Assembly: GCA_965153355.1 (NCBI GenBank)
Contig: OZ231126.1
Span: forward strand, 43,400,001 to 43,464,000
DNA length: 64,000 nt
Direction: 5' to 3'
DNA from: Flaccisagitta enflata
Lineage: Eukaryota > Chaetognatha > Sagittoidea > Aphragmophora
The position numbers were made by a program, and so were the translations under genes. This document shows, one piece after another, positions 1 through 11,553 of the stretch. How positions within the stretch are numbered: position 1 is the stretch's first letter; the number at the start of each line of letters is the position of its first letter. The notes beneath the pieces are model-generated. The model made no database searches, was not told where the DNA came from, and saw only the letters and a program-made list of their open reading frames with translations.

Positions 1-51
1 ATTGAAAACTCATATTTTTACCGTTGTCTTTAGGGTCGTGAATGCACCTCC

Positions 52-53
<2 letters not shown>

Positions 54-145
<92 letters not shown>

Positions 146-295
146 AAAGTGCACAAAGAAGAGCATCCTTTAGACGGTTTTTTTTCTGGTGTTAAACACA
201 AACTTTGCAGTGCACTCCTTGCATTCTCAATTCTTGGCATGGTGATGTCAGTGTTGACCTTGCATTGATCCCCAGAGTTACTCAATGGAGAAGAG

Positions 296-376
<81 letters not shown>
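54..376. repeat. Paired (AG)n microsatellites
   Basis: Two almost pure AG tracts, about 54-144 and 298-376, are separated by about 150 bp of ordinary sequence. They give long Glu-Arg or Ser-Leu pseudo-reading frames on the two strands, which I do not regard as coding. Confidence 0.97.
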
Positions 377-379
<3 letters not shown>

Positions 380-828
380 CCTAAAGGGTCATGGTCGAAG
401 ATTGAAGCAAAGATTGAGAAATGACGCGAAGTCGAAGGAAGAAATATTTACTGAACCCTTCCATGGAGGAACCTGGAGAATCTCAAATTTTTCCGCGATA
501 GGACTTTGCTATCATACTAAAATCATCTCAATAGTCACGAGATACATTTGTCCCGCAACTGTCCTCGCACTTTCGTCCAGAGCTTTTCATTGCTCCACTA
601 TATTGTTTTTAAAATATTCTACTATCTCATCGATATGGGCTACCAATCAACGTGCGCACATGAGAGATTATGTCAATCGCTTGTTTAATCAGACTGTCCG
701 TGTTGTCCAATGCCCAATGCAATGGCCTACCCTCCCTCTTGCTAGCTATTTCCTACTGGAATTTTCCAGGAAACCCCAAAGTGATTCCCAGTTAATGGGC
801 GAATCTCTCAACCTTCCCTGTAAAGACT
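377..828. other. No gene seen; possible SINE body
   Basis: Mixed-composition sequence without splice-bounded open frames. It lies immediately downstream, on the minus strand, of the tRNA-like head at 829-903, so part of it (perhaps to about 650) may be the SINE body. I see no diagnostic tail or CORE-type domain that fixes its end. Confidence 0.4.
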
Positions 829-903
829 CGCCTGTGACGGGAATCGAACTCGTGACCAAAATAGTTACCACCAGCCCGCATGCCACTACTGAGCTAACCC
901 CCC
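829..903 (-). mobile_element. tRNA-derived SINE head
   Basis: Read on the minus strand, this stretch has a G-rich start, an A-box-like TAGCTCAGTAGTGG and, about 40 nt later, a B-box-like GAGTTCGATTCCC, in tRNA order and spacing. These are the RNA polymerase III internal promoter boxes. The cloverleaf looks imperfect and I cannot read a confident anticodon. A tRNA-derived SINE, or a decayed tRNA pseudogene, is more likely than a working tRNA gene. Confidence 0.65.
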
Positions 904-936
904 CCCCTCCCCATTAATGGGCACATCGTCATTTCT

Positions 937-1312
937 TTTTAGTCGCGTGCACGCGCCTCTACAACCCGCTTTGTCCGTCCATCCGTCCGTCCGTCCATCC
1001 GTCCGTAGGTCCGTTGGACCATCTGTCAAACTTGTTTTTTTATTTCATAAGTTGTCTTTTTTTATTTTAGGTCATTAGTCATTACAAATCATTTCTAGTC
1101 ATTCTAAGTCATTCTAAGTCATATTAAGTTATACTGAGTCACTTAAGTCAATCAGGTCGATTTAGTCATTTAAGTCATTTTACATCACTTTATGTCTTTT
1201 GAAATCATTTTGAGTCATTTAACGTCATCTTGAGTCATTTACACTTAGAGTCAATAAAAGCCATCTTTAGTTATTTATGTCCCGCACGCGACTTATAAGT
1301 GTTGGCCTTGTT
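937..1312 (+). mobile_element. Family A element (Helentron-like, non-autonomous)
   Basis: A T run is followed by the hairpin AGTCGCGTGCACGCGCCT (one arm mutated), CTCTACAACCCGC and a (CCGT)n tract. The interior is an irregular tandem of about 10 bp (TCATTCTAAG-like, about 1,070-1,260). The far end has the subterminal repeat GCACGCGACT (1,284-1,293), reverse complement of the hairpin arm plus loop, and finishes in GGCCTTGTT. No coding capacity is visible. The class assignment is inferred from structure. Confidence 0.8.
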
Positions 1313-1645
1313 ATTTTTCACGAGATGCACGCAGAGCTCTGCTCGCTCTTGTTTTCCGTTCATCCATCGATAAGCAATCAGACGCGCGAGTTTTCTTCTG
1401 GGTCTCAGATTTTGTTGCAGTCTTTATTTTTTGCTGTCAGACTTCATGTCTGTTGCCTACTACCTCATTCATCATCGTTTACTTGTTTGCGAAAAAAAAA
1501 TAATAAAGCAAGAAATCCGTTGCTTTTTATCAATGCTAATCACTTGAGTTGATGCCTCTGCGTCTAGACAAGGGAACACAGCCAATGTTTTCTCCGTGGT
1601 CATCTCGTTTTTTTCTCTTTTACTGATTCAGCTCATTGACATTTA
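1313..1645. other. No gene seen
   Basis: Unremarkable AT-rich sequence between two mobile elements. A 91-codon open frame beginning at 1,277 straddles the element boundary and has no convincing composition. Confidence 0.5.
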
Positions 1646-2399
1646 CAGTATGTTTTTTCTGAACTGACACGAATTAAAATCTTATAACTTTGCAATGGAG
1701 CAAGATATTCAAAATCCGAAAAAAGCGCTAGATAGATCTTGGTCTGCAGATTTATTATCTTTAAAGGAATAATCCATCAGTTTAAGAAAGTAGGCCCCCA
1801 CTTTATGTAAATCAAAACGTTCATTTCTCAAATAGTTTAAATTTTCAATAGCATCTCTTAAGTACATTATCTTAAATTCATGCTGAATCTCTATAGATCG
1901 AGCTAAACCTCCAGGAGTGGCCTTAAATAAAAGAAAACTAATCATAGATGCTTATTCTGCCTCATCATTGTGACAGAATTACCAATCTTATGTTCAGAGT
2001 CACAAATCAATCATTTTTTCTCTTAAATGTGCAAAAAGACACAGTTTTTGATTCAAAATGTTCATGATAATTGAGCCACTTGTGTTTTTAACTCACATCG
2101 GAGAAATAAGTCAATTCAATTTGTTCACTACAGCGTCTTGGATCAAAATCAGGATAATAGATACAACATTGTGATAATTTTATAAGAATTTTGCTTATGA
2201 ATTTAGCAATTTTCTTTAAAAACACTGACTTAACTTGTTATTACATGATGGTAACACCATTTCATGATAAACCATATGAAAAGAACATGAAAAATCTGCA
2301 AATCAACATCTTTTTAACATTTTTTTCGGATTTTGAATATCTTGTCTCATCGCAAAGTTATAAGATTTTCATTTGTGTCAGTTCAGAAAAAACATACTG
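1646..2399. mobile_element. Tc1/mariner-type MITE with ~78-bp inverted ends
   Basis: The left end CAGTATGTTTTTTCTGAAC and its reverse complement at the right end begin inverted repeats that extend about 78 bp with only a few mismatches. Both outer ends are flanked by TA (1,644-1,645 and 2,400-2,401), the target duplication of the Tc1/mariner superfamily. The 600-bp interior encodes no transposase. A 78-codon minus-strand frame at 1,709-1,945 is not recognisable. Confidence 0.85.
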
Positions 2400-3634
2400 T
2401 ATAGATTCACGGCTGTACAATACACACGTGCATTATGATTGCACATGCTTGCAAGAATGTAATTCAGTGTTAGCCTACTGACGCACAATGCAATAGACGT
2501 CATACAGTAAACGCCATCTCTTTCCCAGTGAAAACCTCGCAGTCGTCTCCAAAATCGTAATCTCAATGTTATAGTCTGACTTGCCTAAATCGAATCATAA
2601 TTTCACTTCGGAACGACAAGATCAATGTTCTGAAAAAGAGATATATACTGTATATCATAAACAGTAGTATAGTACAGTTTCTAGAGGTATGTGTGATTTA
2701 TCTTCACATTCGCATCTGTAATAACTAATGATCTTTTCAGGAAAACTTACATTCTTAATCAAAACAAACCTGTATCAAAGCATTAAGAGTTACCTAACTG
2801 ACCGAAAAAAATTACTTATATTTTTGTAGAAGACATCATAAAGGCTAATAAGCACAAAACACAAAAGATAACTAGCTCTTTTTGTTTTCTCAGAAATTAA
2901 GAATTTTTATTTCTGTGAAAAATTGTGATGAAACAGTTTAGATACTATAAAGCATTGTTTCAGGGATCAGATGTTTTCTGCAATGACTGATTTACATCTT
3001 CAACTTCCATCCTCACTTTCCTCTTGTACATATACTCACTCTATTTCTAGTTTCTGGTTTGGTATTTCTTTGGCTTTTATCTTTGCCGGCTTCTTCTGCT
3101 TGAAGGATCGAATGTCCTCTATTTTCAGATTATTATCCTGTCAATCTGCTTTTGTTGTTACTCGCCTGTCTGCCTTCTGCCTTCTACTGCCTTCTTCTGC
3201 CTTCTTCTTCCTTGTTTGCTTTCGTGTTTTGTTTTCAGTCTATCGTTACCATGGCAAACCGGGATTTTTTTCTTGATTTTTTTTTCCCGTTGTTTGTTGA
3301 TTCTTTTTCTTTTTTTTTCTTTTGTCTCGACTTCAAACTTGTGCCAAAGCGTGTCTCTCAGAGGTCATGTGCGACGATCACGACGATTTACCTGGCGCAT
3401 GCGCCAGCTTAGTTGACCCTGTTTTGATCCGGGCCATCCGAAGTTTTATTGAATTGTAGCGATTATTAAATTATTGAATTCCAGTGATTGTTACATTATC
3501 ATATTGAGTAATTGTGTGATTACATAATTTTGTAGCTGCGTAATACGGAGCACGCGACTGATAGACTGTTGGGCGTGTTTTTCATACCCCCCAGCTCCAA
3601 ACCACGCCCATTCTCTATCATCCTACCGGACTAT
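2400..3634. other. No gene seen
   Basis: AT-rich sequence, then T- and C-rich sequence from about 2,990. Several open frames in the pyrimidine-rich part (2,971-3,416) are explained by low complexity. I see no splice-bounded exon. Confidence 0.5.

Positions 3635-3689
<55 letters not shown>
3635..3689. repeat. (CT)n microsatellite
   Basis: About 55 bp of pure CT dinucleotide. Confidence 0.97.
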
Positions 3690-3691
<2 letters not shown>

Positions 3692-4181
3692 CTGGATAGA
3701 GATGACTTCCAACGTGATCTTTGGCGATAATTTGCGATCGATGAAGCCATTTTATTGGAGGATTTCTTTTTCTCTCACGACTCAGGTCCACTTATCAACT
3801 TTCTACAACTCAGATATTCTTCATCCGGCGTTTTTTTTTTGCCATCGTTTGCTTGACAAGCTGAGTATCTCTAGTTTTGTGTGAGTCAGTCTCTATCATA
3901 GCTCGATTTCTGTCCGTCAACCTGTCAGCCCACCTGTTTTTGCATTTCTTCGTGGGTGCTTGTTTTGTCTGTTTTTCTGTGTCTGTCACACCGTGTCAGT
4001 TTCCCTGCCGCTGTGTCTCGGTGTTTTTCTCTCTTATCTCTTTCTTTGCGACTTCTTCTCTGTCTCTTTCTCTCATCTTTATCTAAGTCTCTAGTTACGT
4101 TCGTCCTCGTAAGTATATAAAACTGTATATCTACCTCCATATAAAAGATATTTTTTTACCATCTGCCAGTAAGTATATCTC
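3690..4181. other. No gene seen
   Basis: T-rich sequence with scattered TCTGTC and CTCTTT motifs. No supported feature. Confidence 0.5.
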
Positions 4182-4624
4182 TTTTTAGATGCGTCCTCGC
4201 ATCTCTATAAGAGGGTTTGTCCGTCCGTCCGTCCGTCCGTCCGTCGGTCCGTCCGTCCGTCCGTCCGTCCGTCGGTCGGTCCGTCGGTCCGTTACGCCTG
4301 TGCAAAAACCATGTTTTTCGGCTTTTTAGATGCGTCCGTCAGGAACGCATCTCTATAAGAGGGTCGTCTGTCCGCGTCCTCGGTCGGTTCCACGGTCTGT
4401 CCGTCGGTCCTGTCCCATCGTGTTTTACGCTCCTCGGCAAAGGGGTACGCATAAAATATGAGATCCTATACTGAAACAAATGATCAACCAACGTGTTTTG
4501 AGAGCCTCTCCTACTACTCAGTCGTTTCAGCCGTCTGTTCGTCCATCTGTCTCTCCATATATGTCACATGATCAATACACGCAGAGACACAGTCCGGACG
4601 CATCTTTGCCCGGTCGGGCTTGTT
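4182..4624 (+). mobile_element. Nested family A elements, AGATGCG variant
   Basis: A first 5' end at 4,182-4,204 (hairpin AGATGCGTCCTCGCATCT) runs through a long (CCGT)n tract and is interrupted at about 4,323 by a second 5' end, whose hairpin occupies 4,328-4,352 with arm AGATGCGTCC. The shared right end has GGACGCATCT, the hairpin GCCCGGTCGGGC and TTGTT. The related copy at 24,436-24,723 lacks the inner insertion, which supports nesting. Confidence 0.8.
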
Positions 4625-4650
4625 CTGTCTATAAGTCACTCTGTCTATTT

Positions 4651-4651
<1 letters not shown>

Positions 4652-4706
<55 letters not shown>
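4652..4706. repeat. (CT)n microsatellite
   Basis: About 55 bp of CT dinucleotide, with one CACT interruption near its end. Confidence 0.95.
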
Positions 4707-4707
<1 letters not shown>

Positions 4708-4829
4708 TCTTTTTCATTCTCTTGCTGCCAAGATATCCTCGGCATCGACCATCAAAACGTACCGAACGCATTAACTTTGCCTTCGTGGCGTCGGGAAACA
4801 AGCGCAAATTTATATTGGACGCCTTGAAG

Positions 4830-5147
4830 ATAGTGGTGGTGGTGGTGCTGGTGGTAGTGGTGGTGGTGGTGGTGGTGGTGGTGGTGGTGGTGGTGGTGGT
4901 GGTGGTGGTGGTGGTGGTGGTGGTGGTGGTGGTGGTAGTGGTGGTGGTGGTGGTGATAGTGGTGGTGGTGGTGGCGGTGGTGGTGGTGGTGGTGGTGGTG
5001 GTGGTGGTGGTGGTGGTGGTGGTGGTGGTGGTGGTGGTGGTGGTGGTGGTGGTGGTGGTGGTGGTGGTGATGGTGGTGGTGGTGGTGGTGGTGATAGTGG
5101 TGGTGGTGTGGTGGTGGTGATGGTGGTGGTGGTGGTGGTGGCGGCGG
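4830..5147. repeat. (GTG)n microsatellite, ~318 bp
   Basis: A long GGT/GTG trinucleotide tract with rare GTA, GAT and GCG interruptions. It produces long poly-Val and poly-Thr pseudo-frames on the two strands. It is flanked on the right by a GC-rich GGCGGCGGCG run. Confidence 0.97.
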
Positions 5148-5520
5148 CGTCTTGGCGGCCGCGATGTGCGGTGGAAGAAGAGTCGGGAAGAAATGCCGTC
5201 TAGGGAAAATATCAATGAATGCTTTTAGTTGCTTGCACGATGGTTTTACTCGTTGCCATGCACGTCCAACGTTTAACTCCGGTTTTATGTCTCAGGAATA
5301 TCGAGAGACAAAGGAAGAAAGAGGGAATGAGGAAGAGATAAACATCGAGCGATAAATTCAGGGTTATATTAATAATGGGAATCCGTCGCGTGAAACCTGG
5401 CTTCCGTCTCGAGCCCGCGCGCCTTTGCTCTGCGTGTGCATGCCAAAGTACTTGTATGGGTTTGGAACTGACAAAAAAAAAAATAAACTTGTGCGCCTTG
5501 TTTATTCGCGGGTGAAAATG
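5148..5520. other. No gene seen
   Basis: Ordinary sequence with a short A run near 5,472. No supported exon. Confidence 0.45.
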
Positions 5521-5781
5521 AGGGGGCGTTTCAAGTCAAAGACGATCGCGTTTTGAAAGGGCCACTCAGTCGCTCGCTACGTTCGTTCGCTCGCACCGCT
5601 CACTCCATTCACTCGCTCCGCAGCGCTCCGCTTCGCTACGCTCCCTTCACTCGCTCGCTCCGTTCACGGGCTCGCTCACTCACTTCGCTCACTCCCCCAT
5701 GGGACAGTTGAAATTCTTGAAAATGTGTTCACACTGTTATCGCGTTTCACGGGAACAAACGGCTCACTAGAAACACGCCCT
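5521..5781 (+). mobile_element. Repeat G, copy 1 (CGCTC-rich core)
   Basis: A 260-bp repeat with a core of CGCTCGCTC-like motifs and a CCCATGGGA segment. Its right end is CTAGAAACACGCCCT and its left end is the related AGGGGGCGTTTC. A reverse-complement copy lies at 12,745-13,021. No clear target duplication was found. Confidence 0.7.
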
Positions 5782-5899
5782 TTGTCTCCATCATTTAACC
5801 CGTTTTGTTTTCATGCGCGATATTGCGTACATACGAGCACTTGATAATACATCATCGATTAAGTTGAGGGCTCTGCCTTAAATAGCGTGAAGAAGTAGA

Positions 5900-6310
5900 A
5901 GAGATTCTGGCCATTGAGACCCTACTTCTGGCCCCCGAAACCCAGATACGGGCATCCCAGCTTCAGATCCTGGCTGCGGGAACCCAGATCCTAGCCTCCA
6001 AGGTCCAAGACTCAGATCCTAACCTCCAAGATCCAGACTCCGGCTTCCCAAGACCCAGTTCCCGGCCTCCAAGGCCCAGATCCTAGCCTTCAGACCTCGA
6101 TCCTGGATGGAGGGACGGATGAATGGAGGGACGGATAAAAGGGCGGATTGATGGGCGGATGGACAGATGGTCGGATGAACTGAATCTCCCTGTGCAGTGT
6201 TCTAGAGACTTCGACCCCTTCAGGGCCGCTGCCCCCCCTCTCAACTTCAATCTCAAAGAACTAAAGCAGGGCACGAGTGCCGCTGACCATGTACTGCCTC
6301 TGCTAATGAA
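5900..6310 (+). mobile_element. Family C element (partial)
   Basis: An irregular minisatellite of about 20 bp (CCAAGACCCAGATCCTGGCC-like) is followed by a GGAC/GGAT tetranucleotide run (6,105-6,175). Then come the conserved end CCCTTCAGGGCCGCTGCCC and the tail with GCAGGGCA...CCGCTGACCATGTA. The matching left terminus (GGGCAGCGGCC) is not recognisable here. Confidence 0.7.
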
Positions 6311-6699
6311 GACTCTCAGCCCAAAATAGGCATTTAATTGCCTCGCTCATCCAAATGCATCATTTACTATCAATTTAACCCTTGTTCATAATAATTGTAA
6401 TGCCCTCGGGGACATCATGCGGAAATTCCGTAATTGATTCGTTCAGAGAACTGGAGCACGTAGCTGTTTATCAAAGCCTACTCAGTTATTTCATTGGGAA
6501 TATTGTCCACATCAACTTTCGCTTCTTTTCCTCGGTGGATGATACCTTTCGTGGGCGGAATTGCCATCCTTAAATGGGTCGATTATTATGTGGAAGCCAT
6601 GCCACTTTCACATCATTCAACTGAATATAAGATATCTATCGACATCGATCTAACAGCGGACGCCATTTCTGCTTTATCACACATATCCACTCTGTCTTG

Positions 6700-6700
<1 letters not shown>
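6311..6700. other. No confirmed gene; weak minus-strand exon candidate
   Basis: The minus strand has a 29-codon frame with ATG at 6,567 and TAG at 6,478, preceded by ATTTAAG, a possible acceptor. Its composition is protein-like (it contains GIIHRGKEAKVDVDN), but nothing else supports it. Confidence 0.2.
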
Positions 6701-7290
<590 letters not shown>

Positions 7291-7350
7291 ACGGACAGAC
7301 AAACAGACATACAGAGAGAGCGAGAAACAGAAAATTAAGTGACATACAAA

Positions 7351-7497
7351 AACAAGGCCAATACCAGCTGCGGACGGGTGGGCGGAGGCGGTAATGCGCG
7401 TTTTTACACTTTCCAACTCGATCTCCGACGGAGGGACGGACGGACGGACGGACAGACGGACAAAGCCTATTATAGAGTTGCGTGTCCGCAAATAAAA
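7351..7497 (-). mobile_element. Family A element, AGTTGCGGAC variant
   Basis: The 3' end AACAAGGCC at 7,351 is followed by GCTGCGGACGGGTGGGC (mutated subterminal repeat), a (GGAC)n tract, TATAGAG and the hairpin GTTGCGTGTCCGCAA before an A run. The whole copy is only about 147 bp. Confidence 0.8.
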
Positions 7498-7782
7498 ATA
7501 GATAAACAGTGGCAGAGGCCGACATAGGACACAGACGAATCACACACAGTTAAAAAGCTCAGAGCCTTTTGCGTCCCTTCACACCCATTTTAATAAATTT
7601 TACCCCTAAGAAAATACAGATTCCTACAGGTAGCTCTGTTTTTCCTATTTTTGACCTCTTCGATGCACTTTTGAACCCCATTCTTCGATGGCTCTTTTTT
7701 TTCTGGTCGAGTGCGCATGCGTGCAATCGCGAGTACGACAATCGTGCGTATTGAAAAAAAAACAGAAGAGGAAGAATAGTCG
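7498..7782. other. No gene seen
   Basis: Short mixed sequence between elements. Nothing supported. Confidence 0.5.
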
Positions 7783-8148
7783 CAAAAGCGTTAGATGGTC
7801 AGCGATACCAGTGCCCTGCCTAGGTAGGTTGTAGTTAAAGTTGAAAGGGGAGCAGGGTAGCGGTCCCAAAGGGGTCAATGACCAATTCTTTCACACATAT
7901 GGGGGATCTTTTCTCCCTTCTTCTACTTCTTCTCCATCCCCCTCCCCTGTGCCTCAGATCTTAGCCTCATGGCCCAAATACCAGCTTTGAGGCTCAAACC
8001 CCAGCCTTGAGGCCCAAATCCCAGCCTTGATTTGGGTCTCAAGGCTGGGATTTGTGCCTTAGGGCTAGGATCTGAGTCAAGGGGGGGGAGATATGTGTGA
8101 AAACATAGGTCATCGACCCTTCTGGGCCGCTGCCCAAAAAGTGTCGCT
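7783..8148 (-). mobile_element. Family C element
   Basis: The left tail contains ATGGTCAGCGATACC and AGCAGGGTAGCGGTCCC. The middle (about 7,960-8,090) holds the minisatellite GAGGCCCAAATCCCAGCCTT. The right end is CGACCCTTCTGGGCCGCTGCCC, split here as a degraded inverted repeat of the left terminus. No protein is encoded. Confidence 0.75.
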
Positions 8149-8439
8149 GTTGAGGGTCACACACGTCAAAGGGTAACTGAAAACAGAGAGACCCGATTTT
8201 GGGCAGCGGCCTGCGGGACAAGGACGTCATTTGACAATGATGCCATGGCATGAGGCAGTAAAAGTCCATGACGCCGCTCGCTTATATTCGGGTGACACAA
8301 GCTTGAACTTTGGCGTGGAGGGGTCGGACCAGATGTGTGGAAATTTATTCTGGAGTTTTGTAATCATCTGTACAATCATCAATTCACTCATTTCTTTGAG
8401 CAAACATTGCAGAGCCTCGCTTTTCTAGTGACAAGTAAA
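8149..8439. other. No gene seen
   Basis: Nothing supported; includes a small GGGCAGCGGCC-like fragment near 8,202 that may be a C-element scrap. Confidence 0.4.
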
Positions 8440-8580
8440 TATAGGTCCGGACGAGTGGGTAGAGGCGCACAACTCCCCTTCCGCCCACTCCCCAAACACA
8501 CTCACAATAGCATCTTAAACACGCGTTTTTACTCTTTTGCACAAAGCCTTAGATAGAGTTGCGTTTCTGCGACTAAAACG
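8440..8580 (-). mobile_element. Degraded family A element
   Basis: CCGGACGAGTGGGTAGAGGCG at the left and AGAGTTGCGTTTCTGCGACTA at the right match the ends of other A copies. The CCGT tract and the TTGTT terminus have been lost. Confidence 0.55.
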
Positions 8581-9675
8581 AGGAGAGGGTTCTGCAGGCG
8601 ATCCATGACTGACTGCTTTCTCTTTTTCATTCATTCTTTCCTTTTTTTGGCAAACAAAAGTGCCATTTCCAAGGAATTTCTTGGAGAGAAACGTTCGGTT
8701 TGACCCATTTTCCGGCTCCTTAATCGAATCAGAGGCCCGCCGCCGAGAGTCACCGAGAGACGTTTTCTTACTCGCGCAGTCGGCTCAAACCCGTTATTTA
8801 CGACAAAGAATAAGAATGAGTGGCGTTAAAAAAACAACCACACGGTTTCCCCGATTTTTCTCTTTTTTTCCTCCTTCTATTTATGTTGGTCAACTTCACC
8901 ACGACCTCAATTCCTTCATGGTCACCCTAACGCCAAAACGTAACCATCCATTCAATTCTAATTCGTTTGTATTTCAGTTTTCAGCTGAATGTTCCATTGT
9001 TGGATTTACATTTACAAGTCAGACATTCAAAAATTAAAAACAATAACGGCGGAGAAAGAAGTCTCCGCCTTAACTATCATGATAACACGGAGCTCTTTTG
9101 GACGAATAACGATACAGACGGGCTATACTTGAGCGCATGTCAAGGAACTTGGCAAAATAATGCCTAAAGTGAAGCGGCCTTATTGCCAACGAAGATAAAT
9201 CTCTCATGGAACAGAAGGTTGGCATGCCTTATCAGCGGAGGCGCTCTAGCGGTGCTCCACTTGAGGCCGTTGTAATGTAAGTGTTTAAAAAAATGTAAAA
9301 AAGAAATGCGGATACTGGTGATTTAGGCAGTGATGACATTGACGTTTTTGGTTAGTATGAGCGGGGTTAATGATGTTGCAGGTGCCAATAGAGGGGTTGA
9401 CACTCAAGACAACAATCAAACCAGAAAGAAAAAATCCTTGATCTTAACCTGTTTGCTACAAGTTCCACTGCCACACGATTTCATACCAATTAAAGTGATT
9501 CAAGTGACTAACAAATTTTCGGTTCGAAAGCCCGTTTATTCACTCTGTCAGCCCATTAACACATAATTTAGCAATAAGCATTGTACACACACTTTTTCAT
9601 TCTACATACATAACTCTTATTCCAGAAATGGGATCCCCCGTGTATCCAAGTCATAACGCTAGACTTATCCACTGT
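8581..9675. other. No gene seen
   Basis: About 1.1 kb of relatively complex, non-repetitive sequence. A frame at 8,660-9,037 is open for 125 codons but lacks recognisable domains. It could be transcribed, but I cannot support a gene. Confidence 0.4.
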
Positions 9676-9975
9676 TGTCTAACCTGAATAGTAAAGACAA
9701 TTCTTGTTGTTCTTCCTTTCCGTTGTTGTCTTACCTGAATAGCAAAGACAATTCTTGTTGTTCTTCATTTCCACTGTTGTCTAACCTGAATAGTAAAGAC
9801 ATTTCCATTGTTGTCTATCCTGAATATCAAAGACAATTCTTGCTGTTCTTCATTTCGATTGCTGTTTTACCTGAATATTAAAGACAATTCTTGTTGCTCT
9901 TCATTTCTACTGTTGTCATACCTGAAAATCGAAGATGATTCTTGTTGTTCTTCATTTCCACTGTTTTCTCCATTT
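9676..9975. repeat. 51-bp minisatellite, six units
   Basis: CCTGAATAGTAAAGACAATT recurs with CTTGTTGTTCTTC at 9,683, 9,734, 9,785, 9,819, 9,870 and 9,921, so spacing is 51, 51, 34, 51 and 51 bp. Because 51 is divisible by three, a frame stays open through several units, but this is probably a by-product of the period. Confidence 0.9.
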
Positions 9976-10087
9976 TCTCTGCTTTGTGACGTTGTTTCTG
10001 ATTCTAACGATTTCCGTCCGTAAGCAAATCGTCTCTGTAAGAAATGAAAAAGTGAAAAAAAAACAACAAATAAACAAATAGCAAATG

Positions 10088-10089
<2 letters not shown>

Positions 10090-10178
<89 letters not shown>
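10090..10178. repeat. (AC)n microsatellite
   Basis: About 89 bp of pure AC dinucleotide. Confidence 0.97.
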
Positions 10179-10245
10179 ACGTAACGAATTCATTTTCCGT
10201 TTCAGTTGTTTGAGTGATGAACTTCATTTGACCGAGTGAGCAATT

Positions 10246-10311
10246 TCTTCTTCTTCTTTTTCTTCTTCTTCTTCTTCTTCTTCTTCTTCTTCTTCTTCTT
10301 CTTCTTCTTCT

Positions 10312-10346
<35 letters not shown>

Positions 10347-10668
10347 TTCTTTTTTTTCTTTTTCTTCTTCTTCTCCATCTTCCTCTTGTTTTCATCAAAT
10401 ATCTTCACATGTGTTTTTCTTCTTCTTCTTCTTCTTCTTCTTCTTCTTCTTCTTCTTCTTCTTCTTCTTCTTCTTCTTCTTCTTCTTCTTCTTCCTTCTT
10501 CTTCTTCTTCTTCTTCTTTTTCTTTTTCTTTTTCTTTTTCTTTTTCTTTTTCTTCTTCTTCTTCTTCTTCTTCTTCTTTTCCTTCTTCTTCTTTTTCTTC
10601 ACCTCCATCTTCATCTTCCTCTTGTTTCCATCAAATGTCTTCACATGCCTTCTTCTTCTTCTTCTTTT

Positions 10669-10700
<32 letters not shown>

Positions 10701-10937
10701 TTCTTCTTCTTCTTCTTCTTCGTTTTAATCTTCTTCTTCTTCTTCTTCTTCTTCTTCTTCTTCTTCTTCTTCTTCTTCATCTTCCTTCTTCTTCTTCTTC
10801 TTCTTCTTCTTTTTCCTTTCCTTCTTCTTCTTTTTCTTCACCTCCCTCTTCATCTTCCTCTTGTTTCCATCAAATGTCTTCACATGTCTTCTTCTTCTTC
10901 TTCTTCTTCTTCTTCTTCTTCTTCTTCTTCTTCTTCT

Positions 10938-10996
<59 letters not shown>

Positions 10997-11190
10997 TTCT
11001 TCTTTTTTTTTCTTCTTCTTCTTCTTCTTCTTCTTCTTCTTCTTCTTCTTCTTCTTCTTCTTCTTCTTCTTCTTCTTCTTCTTCTTCTTCTTCTTCTTCT
11101 TCTCCTCCTTCTTCTTCTTCTTTTCCTTTCCTCTTCATCTTCTTCTTCAACTCTCTCTTCATCTTCCTCTTGTTTCCATCACATGTCACA
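10246..11190. repeat. TTC microsatellite with a ~236-bp higher-order unit
   Basis: A TTC-dominated block of over 900 bp. The anchor CTTGTTTCCATCAAATGTCT recurs at 10,385, 10,621, 10,860 and 11,169. Each anchor is preceded by CACCTCCATCTTCATCTTCC-like sequence and followed by (TTC)n. The block is therefore a tandem array of a larger unit with expandable cores. Long Phe, Leu, Ser, Glu or Lys frames here are not coding. Confidence 0.93.
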
Positions 11191-11239
11191 TCTTCCAATT
11201 GCAAATTCATGCGCCTCAAACGTGGGCGTTTTCACCGAT

Positions 11240-11426
11240 TTTTAGTCGCTGGCTAAGCGACTCTATAAGAGGGTGTGTCCCTTGGTAGGTAGGTAGGTCA
11301 CGCGAAAATTTCGGTGATGCGAATCGCGTTTTTTTTTTTTTTTTGCAATACTGCTCCTGCCGAACCACATTATAGCTCCCGCCCACCCGCCAGCGACTGC
11401 TCATTGGCCGTGTATCCGGCCTTGTT
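11240..11426 (+). mobile_element. Minimal family A element, AGTCGCTGG variant
   Basis: The hairpin AGTCGCTGGCTAAGCGACT (11,244-11,262) is followed by CTATAAGAGGG and a short GGTAG run. The right end has CCAGCGACT (11,390-11,398), exact reverse complement of the hairpin's first nine bases, then GCCGTGTATCCGGC and CTTGTT. At about 187 bp it is among the shortest complete copies. Confidence 0.85.
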
Positions 11427-11553
11427 TTTTTTCTGCGTGCATGTACGCGTATTTCAGCACACGGGCACGTACACGCGTTATCATCGCTCTTCTTTAGTTC
11501 GACGTTTTTGCGTGCATTTGCGCGCGCATCTGTGCCACAGGCGTGTATACTGC

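Noticed and set aside
4700-5215. Long Thr- or Val-rich reading frames
   Set aside because: They are direct translations of the GTG microsatellite; open in most frames because the repeat has no stop codon.
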